Made by a program: the position numbers and the translations under genes
Notes under the pieces: generated by a model
The model's database searches: none
Told to the model about the DNA's origin: nothing
Seen by the model: the letters and a program-made list of their open reading frames with translations, nothing else
In this document: positions 56,638 to 64,000 of the stretch, piece by piece
How the letters are laid out: each line of letters begins with the position of its first letter
Position numbering within the stretch: the first letter of the stretch is position 1
Source of the DNA: Vibrio sp. D404a
Lineage (GTDB): Bacteria > Pseudomonadota > Gammaproteobacteria > Enterobacterales > Vibrionaceae
Direction: 5' to 3'
Assembly (NCBI RefSeq): GCF_030248535.1
Contig: NZ_JAHGAJ010000036.1
Span: 1 to 64,000, forward strand
DNA: 64,000 bases

Positions 56638-57276
56638 TTAGTCTTGATTTAAATCGTAGTCCGAAATCGCAGCTTTTAGTTCGCTTAGATCCGATGAACA
56701 CAAGTGCCGCTTCAGAGCTTCAAATTTTTCTGTTGGCCAATCATACACCTTCAGTTCTATAAGCTCTGAGATGACCTCCGGCTCAAAACGATACTTAATC
56801 ACTTTTGCTGGTGAGCCAGCCACAACGCTGTATGGAGGGACATTTTTAGTGACCACGCTGTTTGCAGCCACAATCGCACCCTCGCCGATAGATACACCAG
56901 GCATGATCATCGATCTCATACCAAGCCAAGAACCATCTCCGATGTGGGTATCACCTTTACCGATATAGGCTTTTTCAATGTGCTCCATAAAGGGATATAA
57001 ACAGAACCAATCCGCTCGGTGGGTATGGTTGCCGCCCATTAAGATAACCACTTCAGCACCGATGCACACATAGTCGCCGATGTATAACTGATCAATTTCC
57101 CATCGAGGCTCCCATTGACGACTCACCTCATCCCCATGCAAATATCGAACAACAGACTCTTCGAATCCGTTATCCCAGCAATCACTGTAATAACTGTGCT
57201 CGCCTTTCACAAAGATATTGGGGTTGGAAACCACTTCATGTAAATATTGGAATTTTGACCAATGTTTCTTTTGCAT
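56638..57276 (-). CDS. Type-B (xenobiotic) O-acetyltransferase, CatB/Vat-like
   Basis: 212 aa left-handed beta-helix (hexapeptide) acetyltransferase. It has VVSNPNIFVKGEHSYYSDC near the N-terminus, the catalytic His region GGNHTHRADW and hexapeptide turns (IGDGSWLGMRSMIMPGVSIG, then VVTKNVPPYSVVAGSPAKVI). This is the pattern of type-B chloramphenicol and streptogramin acetyltransferases, which use acetyl-CoA. Whether it acts on an antibiotic cannot be told from sequence. Cytosolic. It lies in the block between the two lacZ ends. Confidence 0.88.
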   Translation of the reverse strand: MQKKHWSKFQYLHEVVSNPNIFVKGEHSYYSDCWDNGFEESVVRYLHGDEVSRQWEPRWEIDQLYIGDYVCIGAEVVILMGGNHTHRADWFCLYPFMEHIEKAYIGKGDTHIGDGSWLGMRSMIMPGVSIGEGAIVAANSVVTKNVPPYSVVAGSPAKVIKYRFEPEVISELIELKVYDWPTEKFEALKRHLCSSDLSELKAAISDYDLNQD

Positions 57277-57471
57277 ACTTACCTCTAACTCGTTTGAATT
57301 TAAATTTTTATAGTCAAAAACTTAACGAGTCAGTGGATACGGGGCTGTTTCAATAGAGGGTTGAGAGTCATAGAAACCTCTGCAATATAGGAAGAGTCAG
57401 CATACTAACACAATACAAGATGTGACAGGAGCCTTTAAGATTACCAATCACCACCTCCAAAGTGGTTACTA

Positions 57472-58449
57472 TTACACCGTGAGAATGACTTTACCTGATA
57501 AAGGCTGATCGGATTCAATAAGCTCAATTGCTTTGTGCACCTCTTTCAACGACAGGCAGCATTCGACATCTAGCCTCACCCCATGGCGTAAAAAGTGCTC
57601 TAACATCTTTTCAAACGCTTCACGTCGCACGGTATTCCCTACATGCTTTTCCCAGTAGCGAAGAAAAAATGTACTGAACTCAACGTCCAACCTCTTGGCA
57701 TTTCTAAAAAATGAAGGGGGATAAATTTCTAAAGAAAGAGTTCCATAATTGACAAACGTCCCTCCCTTTTCCAACGTTAGGAGCAATGCCTCTCCAGCTT
57801 TCCCGCCAATCGCATCAAATGCAACGTTGGGTACTGGTGCACCTAACTTGTGGATCTGGGACGCTAAGTCCTGTTTTGCATCAATGATATATGGAGAGTC
57901 AAATGGATAGTCGCTAGGGCGCGTTGTCACCACAATGAGCGAGAAACCTAAAGAGCAAGACAATTGAGAAAAGATTTTACCGATTGCGGAGCTTCCGGCG
58001 TTGATGATGAGACAATCTCCAATAGTGAGCTTTGCAATCTCACTCGTTAACACCCACGAGGTTAGCGCGTTAATATATAACTGACTTGCATAACCACAAT
58101 CTAAAGATTGAGGGACACGAAAGAGGTTGTCTGGAGAGGTATCAATATAATGTTGCCAAGTACCACTCGTTGCGACCACCACACGCTCCCCGAGAGAAAA
58201 CTCAGGGCTACGAGATTGGATGACTTGTCCAACCGCTTCAAAACCAGGAACTCTCGGAGGGATATGGTTCTTGCTATATTGCCCTACACCATGAATCGAG
58301 AGTAAATCACTAGGGTTAATGTTCGTCGCTTCAATTTCAACTCTAACCTTACCCTCTTCGAGCTCTCCTAAAGAAATAGACTCAAGCTGTAAAGATTCTT
58401 GCGGATGACCAAAGTGGAGCTGATTAACACGATAATTGAGCAATGACAT
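57472..58449 (-). CDS. MDR-family zinc-type oxidoreductase (quinone/enoyl reductase-like)
   Basis: 325 aa. GroES-like N-domain (NPSDLLSIHGVGQY, PRVPGFEAVGQV), then a Rossmann domain with INAGSSAIGKIFSQLSC for NADPH. VAFDAIGGKAGEALLLTLEKGG marks the back of the cofactor fold. It lacks the catalytic-zinc cysteine of true alcohol dehydrogenases, so it belongs with 2-enoyl-thioester or quinone reductases of the MECR/QOR type. Substrate unknown. The neighbouring isochorismatase-like gene is on the same strand, 110 bp away. Confidence 0.88.
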   Translation of the reverse strand: MSLLNYRVNQLHFGHPQESLQLESISLGELEEGKVRVEIEATNINPSDLLSIHGVGQYSKNHIPPRVPGFEAVGQVIQSRSPEFSLGERVVVATSGTWQHYIDTSPDNLFRVPQSLDCGYASQLYINALTSWVLTSEIAKLTIGDCLIINAGSSAIGKIFSQLSCSLGFSLIVVTTRPSDYPFDSPYIIDAKQDLASQIHKLGAPVPNVAFDAIGGKAGEALLLTLEKGGTFVNYGTLSLEIYPPSFFRNAKRLDVEFSTFFLRYWEKHVGNTVRREAFEKMLEHFLRHGVRLDVECCLSLKEVHKAIELIESDQPLSGKVILTV

Positions 58450-58559
58450 AACGATTGATTTATAAGTAACTACTGGTTAACTAACAAGAATATCGTGTCT
58501 CTTATTCCTGAGCAAACGCGCTCCTCGTTTGAAGGTTGTGCTTATTGAATATCAACGTA

Positions 58560-59102
58560 CTACTTAATCAACGCTAAGATCGCTTTAAACTCTGGGGCAC
58601 GGCAATCTTCGACCATTTCGTATAAACACATTTCAACGCCCGTCAATCCAACACCATTCGCTGTGAGTTTAGCCATAGCTAGCGCTTTGTTTGCTGCCGT
58701 TCTTGAAGCTGTACAATCCGTGACAAGCTCCACTCGGTAACCCATTTTTCGCAAAGATAAAGCCGTTTGATAAACGCAGATATGCGCTTCGATCCCACAG
58801 ATTAGCCATGTGTCGACTTTGGTATTCTCCACCGCCAATTTAAACGTGGCTTCTTTGCATCCATCAAAAGTGTATTTAGCGATAGCTAGATGATCTTTCG
58901 CCAGCACTTCACGAATCGGCTCAGCTGTTGGACCTAAACGCTCTGGATTCTGTTCTAACCATAGGATAGGTAAATTAAGCGCTTTCGCTCCTTTCACCAA
59001 CTTAGTGGTATTTTCAATTACAGCATCACTTTCATGCATCAAGGTCGCCAACTTGCCTTGAACATCAACGACGATCAGTCCTGTGGTGTTTTTCGATAGC
59101 AT
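58560..59102 (-). CDS. Isochorismatase-family hydrolase (YcaC-like)
   Basis: 180 aa with GAGAGGAG before the ATG. Catalytic triad of the family: Asp in GLIVVDVQGKLA, Lys in AIAKYTFDG and the nucleophile Cys in CGIEAHICVYQTALSL. This layout fits the YcaC/cysteine-hydrolase branch of unknown substrate rather than true isochorismatase. Cytosolic. Possibly under the truncated AraC gene upstream at 59222, as these pairs are common. Confidence 0.9.
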   Translation of the reverse strand: MLSKNTTGLIVVDVQGKLATLMHESDAVIENTTKLVKGAKALNLPILWLEQNPERLGPTAEPIREVLAKDHLAIAKYTFDGCKEATFKLAVENTKVDTWLICGIEAHICVYQTALSLRKMGYRVELVTDCTASRTAANKALAMAKLTANGVGLTGVEMCLYEMVEDCRAPEFKAILALIK

Positions 59103-59221
59103 TTTCGTCTCCTCTCTTCGAGTATCTATAAAAACCTCAAGCTCGATAATTTGCTATAAATGATTGTAACTTAACCCCAGATTTGAGAACTATTTAACCT
59201 AAACAGCATTCAAGCTTGTCG

Positions 59222-59896
59222 TTAACGAACACTCTTCATCGCTAGGCGGTATTGAGTAGGTGTGGTTCTTTTATAAGCTTTGAACTGTCGATTGAAGTTA
59301 GCTTGATTATCATAGCCAACTTTTTCGATGATGATGCCAATCGGTAGGTCTGTATTCATCAACATATCGCAAGCGACGTTCAGGCGAATCTTTCTAAGCC
59401 GCTGGCTAAAACTTTCGTTGAAGTGTTTTGCAAAGATCCGACGCACGCTGCTTTCACTCAAAAATAAATACTCAGCAAGGTCACTTGGCGCGATATTCTG
59501 ATTGAAGTGTGATAGGAGATATTCGTCAATTTTTTCAAGATTCTTGTGGGTTTTGTTAGCCTTAGTGTCCACCTTCAAGGTACTGACATTTATCAGCCGA
59601 ACGGCCCCATCATCTCCCAGTAATAATCCGAAGATAGCCAGTAAGTTGGACAGCTGCTGCGTTGGTGAACAGTCAAGAATGTTGGCTAGCAAAGCAACGA
59701 CTTGCTCGGTGGTTTTCTTTGTAAATTGCACACCTCGATGTGCGTCTTTAAGAAGATCTGTTAACGATGTGAGTTCAGGGCAAAGATGGATTAAAGACTC
59801 AATCCACTCTTTACGAAACCAGATTACGTGGGTCTCACACTGCTTTGAATCCTCGACAGAGTCTGAATAGATCGCATGCGGAAGGCCAGCACACAC
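59222..59896 (-). pseudogene. AraC-family regulator, N-terminus lost at a recombination junction
   Basis: 224 aa. The C-terminal AraC DNA-binding domain is complete (FLSESSVRRIFAKHFNESF and IIEKVGYDNQANFNRQF). The N-terminal cupin domain is cut: the frame enters at CAGLPHAIYSD, which fits the middle of the typical PxGxPHA cupin motif, and everything before is replaced by the lacZ fragment. The GTG at 59896 would give a protein without most of its sensing domain. It may be dead or an unregulated activator. Confidence 0.75.
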
Positions 59897-60203
59897 AAAC
59901 GCTTGATCAAATGCTCACGCCGTACATATTCCCAACCGACAGTGGCCTAAGTTGTGGCACACAATGGTTGAAGGTGAATGAGTTAGAAATCTCGGGTGAC
60001 TTCCAGTTCAATGTAAATCAGTACGCTCAGCAACATTTAGCAGCAGCGAAAAACACTAACGATTTAGTTGATTTACGTACGCCTAGACCATAAACACATG
60101 GGCGTTGGCGGTGATGACTCTTGGAGCCCAAGTGTGCACAAGGAATTCCAGTTAACGGACAATCAATACGCTAACAAGGTGACGTTTAAACCCGCTCAGC
60201 AAG
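59884..60203 (+). pseudogene. Diverged, frameshifted copy of the lacZ 3' end
   Basis: It aligns base for base with 56251-56577 of lacZ (starting GGCCAGCACACACAAACG) but with roughly one change per ten bases. An 11-base deletion near 60067 (between GATTTAGTT and GATTTACG) breaks the frame. The last homologous bases are CCCGCTCAG; the original TAA stop is CAA here. The divergence makes it a relic of another lacZ allele rather than a fresh duplication. Confidence 0.9.
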
Positions 60204-60238
60204 CGATAGAAGACATAAACACACGCCAATGTAGATCA

Positions 60239-60266
60239 ATCCCAAAGTTCCGGCTTGGGGATTTTT
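60239..60266 (+). terminator. Hairpin with T-tract before the phosphonate operon
   Basis: ATCCCAA (60239-60245) and TTGGGGAT (60255-60262), with one bulged G, then a T run to 60266. It likely was the terminator of the lost second lacZ. Confidence 0.6.
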
Positions 60267-60446
60267 CACATTTCTAAACACCTTCAAAAATTTAAAATTC
60301 ATTTCACTACCACTTCATTTATATGACAGAAAATTCAAATGTAATTAAGTTAAGTTAGATTATATCTAATTTAACTACACGTAATTTTAATATTTCTACT
60401 TCAATATCCATTGTCATCAAATACAGCGATGAAGTAGAAAAAAATC

Positions 60447-61547
60447 ATGTGGCACTTTCAAAATCCAGTTGAAATTATCAGTGGTGATAATGCATTAAGC
60501 GAATTACATTCAAGAATAAATGGGCGCAATTATTCAATAGTCACCTATGACAACGACGTATTTAAAACATATACAGAAGAAGTCATTCAAGCGATTGGTC
60601 ACCAGCCCAACCACATTATTGATGGTGTAGTTGAAAACCCTCACTTTGATAATTTAAGTCTGCTTTGTGACCAATTAGGTCAGCAAAAAGAGAATACCGA
60701 AGTTTTTGTCGCGCTTGGTGGCGGTTCAGTAATGGACACCACAAAGGTATTGGCCGCGAGCAGTGGTGATTTCAATCGTGTAGTTGACTACTTAACAGGC
60801 AAAGTAGATGCGGACTCGTTGACTTACCAAGAAATCATTGCGATACCAACCACTGCAGGAACAGGCAGTGAGGTAACACATTGGGGCACCGTTTGGGACC
60901 CAGAAAACGACAAGAAATACTCTCTATCCGACCCGAGACTATACCCAACAGCAGCCATTGTACATGCGCCATTTACGGCAAAGCTACCGGTCTCAATTAC
61001 CGTAAGCACTGGGCTTGATGCTCTCTCTCACGCACTTGAAAGCTTATGGAATAAAAACCGGAATCCGATCAGTGCGGTTTTTGCTGTCACAGCATCAAAA
61101 GCGATCATCACTATATTGCCGAAACTGGTAAAACAACCCACAAACTTAACACTTAGAACCAAAATGCAAGAAGCAGCTTTGATGGCAGGCCTCGCTTTCT
61201 CGAATACAAAAACCTCTATTGCCCACAACATGTCCTACGCGGTCACACTAGAAAAAGGCACAGCACATGGCATTGCATGCAGCTTTACGCTACCCGCAAT
61301 CATTCGCTCTATTGACACCGACGACCAAGAGCTCATCAACTATTTAGAAACTATTTTTGACTCAAGCATTGGGCAAGCTGCCAAAAAAATGGAGCGATTT
61401 CTTAACGAGCTCAATATTAAAACAGATCCAATCAGTTACGGATATTCAAAAGAACAATGGAATAGCTTAGTAGAGCAAGCATCACAAGGCCAAAGGGGGA
61501 GAAATTTCTCAGGAAATATTAATCAACTTATTGCGAATTTTAATTAA
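60447..61547 (+). CDS. Iron-containing alcohol dehydrogenase, phosphonoacetaldehyde reductase-like
   Basis: 366 aa, group III Fe-dependent ADH. The NAD(P) turn is [10 protein letters not shown] (about 91-100), [11 protein letters not shown] is conserved, and metal ligands are seen in DALSHALES (His) and HNMSYAV plus [11 protein letters not shown] (His). It matches the branch annotated as phosphonoacetaldehyde reductase (PhpC-like), which interconverts phosphonoacetaldehyde and 2-hydroxyethylphosphonate. phnX follows 14 bp later, so here it probably runs in the oxidising direction or handles the acetaldehyde product. Cytosolic. Confidence 0.82.
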   Translation: MWHFQNPVEIISGDNALSELHSRINGRNYSIVTYDNDVFKTYTEEVIQAIGHQPNHIIDGVVENPHFDNLSLLCDQLGQQKENTEVFVALGGGSVMDTTKVLAASSGDFNRVVDYLTGKVDADSLTYQEIIAIPTTAGTGSEVTHWGTVWDPENDKKYSLSDPRLYPTAAIVHAPFTAKLPVSITVSTGLDALSHALESLWNKNRNPISAVFAVTASKAIITILPKLVKQPTNLTLRTKMQEAALMAGLAFSNTKTSIAHNMSYAVTLEKGTAHGIACSFTLPAIIRSIDTDDQELINYLETIFDSSIGQAAKKMERFLNELNIKTDPISYGYSKEQWNSLVEQASQGQRGRNFSGNINQLIANFN

Positions 61548-61561
61548 ATTGGATTTATGAA

Positions 61562-62377
61562 ATGAAAACAGTAGAAGCAGTTATATTTGACTGGGCAGGA
61601 ACCACGGTTGATTTTGGTTCTTTTGCTCCCACCACAATTTTTGTTGAAGCATTTAAAGAAGCCTTCAATTTCGAAATAACTCTAGGCGAAGCTCGTGGCC
61701 CAATGGGAATGGGGAAATGGGATCACATTCGTACGTTGGGCAACGATGAAGCAATCTCGGCACGTTGGATTCAACATTTCGGTGCACCTATGACAGACGA
61801 GCAAGTCACCGCCATTTACAACGCTTTCATGCCATTGCAAATAAAGAAAGTTCAGCAACCTGAGCATTCAAGCTTGATCCCCGGAGCTACTGAAACATTA
61901 GCGTTTCTTGCCCAGCACAACATTAAAGTCGGATCGTGTTCTGGCTACCCTCGCCCAGTGATGGAAGCACTTATCCCGGCCGCAGCAGCAAATGGTTATA
62001 GCCCCGATTGTGTCGTAGCTAGCGATGATCTTCGAGCTGGCAGCCGACCAGGCCCTTGGATGGCACTCCAAAACGTCATTGAACTCGGTGTGAATAGCGT
62101 TGCTCGATGCATCAAAGTCGATGACTCAGTACCAGGCATAGATGAAGGACTGAATGCTGGAATGTGGACCGTCGGACTTTCCCTCTCTGGTAACGAAGCA
62201 GGATTCACGCTCAATGAATTCTTAGAAGCAACCGACGAACAGAAAGCCAATGCTCGCGAACTGGCGAGCAAAAAACTGCGAGACGCTAACGCGCATTACG
62301 TCATCGATACGATCGCAGACCTACCAGCTGTTATCAACGATATAAACCGCCGCATCGCTGCTGGCGAACGCCCTTAA
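61562..62377 (+). CDS. phnX: Phosphonoacetaldehyde hydrolase (phosphonatase)
   Basis: 271 aa, HAD superfamily. Nucleophile Asp10 in [11 protein letters not shown]; the Schiff-base Lys52 in [12 protein letters not shown] is specific for phosphonatase (D12 and K53 in B. cereus). [16 protein letters not shown] is the acidic HAD motif IV. It cleaves the C-P bond of phosphonoacetaldehyde to acetaldehyde and phosphate. No phnW transaminase is in the window, which points to a substrate other than 2-aminoethylphosphonate or to a distant phnW. Confidence 0.95.
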   Translation: MKTVEAVIFDWAGTTVDFGSFAPTTIFVEAFKEAFNFEITLGEARGPMGMGKWDHIRTLGNDEAISARWIQHFGAPMTDEQVTAIYNAFMPLQIKKVQQPEHSSLIPGATETLAFLAQHNIKVGSCSGYPRPVMEALIPAAAANGYSPDCVVASDDLRAGSRPGPWMALQNVIELGVNSVARCIKVDDSVPGIDEGLNAGMWTVGLSLSGNEAGFTLNEFLEATDEQKANARELASKKLRDANAHYVIDTIADLPAVINDINRRIAAGERP

Positions 62378-62403
62378 AACTGACAAAACGAAGATTGGAC
62401 ACC

Positions 62404-63549
62404 ATGGCAGATATACATCTTTCAAATATTAAAAAATCATTTGGTCAAACGGAAATCCTAAAAGGAATCAATCTTGATATAAAGGATGGTGAGTTTTTAA
62501 CATTGGTCGGGGCTTCAGGCAGCGGGAAATCGACGCTGTTACGAATAATCTCAGGCCTCGAAGAACAATCAGAGGGTCACATCCGCATTGGTGGTACGGA
62601 TATTTCGGATAAACGTCCAAAAGATCGCGACCTTGCTATGGTTTTCCAATCTTATGCGCTCTACCCGCATTTAACCGTGCGCGAGAACATGCAAGTGCCT
62701 TTGAGAATGCGTATGCCACTTTGGCAAAGGTTCCCCTTTGTAGACAAAGTAAACAGCGAAAGCAGAGCATCAGCCAAATCGATCGATCGTCGCGTTCAGG
62801 ACGTGGCGGGGCAACTGCATATCGAACACTTACTAGACCGTAAACCCGGTGAACTGTCCGGAGGACAGTGCCAACGCGTAGCGTTAGGCCGAGCGATGGT
62901 AAGAAAGCCTTCTGCGTTTCTGATGGACGAACCTCTTTCCAATCTGGATGCAAAGCTGCGTGTCCACATGCGCGGAGAGTTAACACAAATTCACAGAGAT
63001 ATTGGCACAACCTTTGTGTACGTCACACACGACCAAGTGGAAGCGATGACCATGTCTGATCGCATTGCACTTCTTGTAGAAGGCGAACTGATACAAGTCG
63101 ACACGCCTACCAATATGTATAACAACCCAAATCATCTTAAAGTTGCTGAGTTTATTGGTAGTCCAAAGATCAACACGATTCCAGCTTTGGTTGATGACCA
63201 TGGCTCAATAATCTTTGATGGCCAAGCATTGGATAACGTCAAACTCAACGCCACCAAATGTGATGCTCCCATTACCATTGCCGTACGATCCGAAGACATG
63301 AAAATTGTTCCTAACGGCAAGATGCAAGCATCTATTACCCATATTGAAAACATGGGTGGCGAGAAGATCATTTTTGCTGAAGCCAACTGGTCAAAAGGCA
63401 AAATCGCCATCAAAGTTTCAACCAAAGAAGCTGCCTACTTAACACAAGGCGATACCATTTATCTCGAAATGAATATCGAAAACCTCATGTACTTCAATCG
63501 AGATGGCAGTCGTATTCAACAGATCGATATCATGATGGAGGCAGCATAA
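62404..63549 (+). CDS. ABC importer ATPase, UgpC/MalK type
   Basis: About 381 aa from the ATG at 62404 (a TTG at 62395 is less likely). Walker A GASGSGKST, Q-loop AMVFQSYALYPHL, signature LSGGQCQRVALGRAM, Walker B FLMDEPLSNLD, H-loop YVTHDQVEAMT, and a C-terminal TOBE regulatory domain (about 240-381). There is an unusual insertion after the Q-loop (about 100-130, with many Arg and Ser). It forms the cytoplasmic engine of the importer with the permease at 63551. In this operon the likely cargo is a phosphonate rather than a sugar. Confidence 0.92.
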   Translation: MADIHLSNIKKSFGQTEILKGINLDIKDGEFLTLVGASGSGKSTLLRIISGLEEQSEGHIRIGGTDISDKRPKDRDLAMVFQSYALYPHLTVRENMQVPLRMRMPLWQRFPFVDKVNSESRASAKSIDRRVQDVAGQLHIEHLLDRKPGELSGGQCQRVALGRAMVRKPSAFLMDEPLSNLDAKLRVHMRGELTQIHRDIGTTFVYVTHDQVEAMTMSDRIALLVEGELIQVDTPTNMYNNPNHLKVAEFIGSPKINTIPALVDDHGSIIFDGQALDNVKLNATKCDAPITIAVRSEDMKIVPNGKMQASITHIENMGGEKIIFAEANWSKGKIAIKVSTKEAAYLTQGDTIYLEMNIENLMYFNRDGSRIQQIDIMMEAA

Positions 63550-63550
63550 A

Positions 63551-64000
63551 ATGTCCCAAGAAATGGCAATGCCACTTCCATCTCAAAAAGCAGACAAACT
63601 TACCCTAGGGCAAAGGCGCGAGCAACGAAGTGCTTGGCTACTCACACTGCCTGCAGTGGTACTTATGATGCTGTTCTTAATCGGCCCCATTATTGCCGTC
63701 ATTACCTTGTCATTTACCGATTGGCAACTTGGCATGGCCAGCTTCTCTTGGGTGGGCATTGATAACTATATCCAACTAATCAATGACGACACATTTTGGA
63801 AAGCACTTAAAAACACCCTACTTTATGTCGGTATCGTTTTGCCATTTTCGGTCATCGGTGGCCTTGCTATCGCCATCCTAATCGAAGCAAGACCTAGTGG
63901 AAAAAGTGTCTATCGGACTGCATTTTTCCTACCAGTAATGGGAACGTTGATCGCAATGTCGATTGTTTGGGAATACATCCTGCAACCCGACTTCGGCCTA
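63551..64000 (+). CDS. ABC importer permease, UgpA/MalF type (partial, runs off right edge)
   Basis: Starts 1 bp after the ATPase stop and is open to the window end (150 codons). After a polar N-terminus (MSQEMAMPLPSQKADKLTLG) come membrane helices: SAWLLTLPAVVLMMLFLIGP, then FWKALKNTLLYVGIVLPFSV. The pattern matches the first permease of carbohydrate-uptake-1 ABC importers (UgpA, MalF, LacF). A second permease and a binding protein are expected to the right. Confidence 0.85.
   Translation, partial: MSQEMAMPLPSQKADKLTLGQRREQRSAWLLTLPAVVLMMLFLIGPIIAVITLSFTDWQLGMASFSWVGIDNYIQLINDDTFWKALKNTLLYVGIVLPFSVIGGLAIAILIEARPSGKSVYRTAFFLPVMGTLIAMSIVWEYILQPDFGL

Noticed and set aside
62636-63010. 124-codon minus-strand frame inside the ABC ATPase gene
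   Set aside because: Arg/Leu-rich antisense frame over conserved ATPase motifs; not coding.

Overview
The window looks like a gammaproteobacterial chromosome segment, most likely Vibrio (an inference from protein families and gene style, not from a marker gene). No rRNA, tRNA or CRISPR array was seen. Most of it is accessory: sugar and phosphonate catabolism, small redox and stress genes each beside their own LysR or AraC regulator, one anti-phage-type operon, and scattered relics of mobile DNA.

Layout. 1-323: end of an IS4-type transposase. 0.4-7.9 kb: LysR regulator, secreted beta-propeller protein, SDR dehydrogenase, secreted hydrolase with an NTF2-like partner, AraC regulator and a DUF1254/DUF1214 periplasmic protein. 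8.2-14.7 kb: hexose-phosphate uptake (uhpT, uhpABC) followed by manA. UhpC/UhpB/UhpA would sense external sugar phosphate, UhpT import it, and ManA feed mannose-6-P into glycolysis. 14.7-21.3 kb: mobile-DNA scars (an IS6-like end, an integrase broken by one stop codon, an AraC stump) among small genes: HD protein, DsbA-like thioredoxin, two SnoaL/NTF2 proteins, cytochrome b561 and two LysR regulators. 21.7-24.1 kb: MocR-type regulator and deoC. 24.4-27.4 kb: sulfur module (two YeeE/YedE half-transporters, a BigR-like ArsR repressor, divergent CoA-disulfide reductase-rhodanese). 27.6-32.7 kb: non-PTS sucrose system (cscR, then cscB-cscA-cscK on the other strand) with two near-identical palindromic operators. 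32.9-41.5 kb: NmrA-like reductase, LysR, a subtilase with a free-standing I9 propeptide-like gene, LysR, and a large FAD/Fe-S D-lactate dehydrogenase.

41.7-46.3 kb: two unrecognised small genes, then a Gabija-like pair (OLD-family ATPase/TOPRIM nuclease and UvrD-type helicase). 46.5-56.6 kb: galactoside utilisation. It has a GPH symporter, GH36 alpha-galactosidase, LamB-type porin, MalM-like lipoprotein and LacZ. GalR/LacI-type palindromes lie before three of the transcription units, but the matching regulator is not in the window. 56.6-60.2 kb: a block (type-B acetyltransferase, MDR oxidoreductase, isochorismatase-like hydrolase, truncated AraC) that ends in a diverged, frameshifted second copy of the lacZ 3' end. 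60.4-64.0 kb: an operon running off the right edge, with an iron-type alcohol dehydrogenase of the phosphonoacetaldehyde reductase type, phnX and a Ugp/Mal-type ABC importer. It is most simply read as uptake and cleavage of a C2 phosphonate.

The best candidates for something new are the putative hydroxyethylphosphonate-type operon at the right end, the defence pair with its two unknown upstream genes, and the protease with its separate propeptide-like gene.
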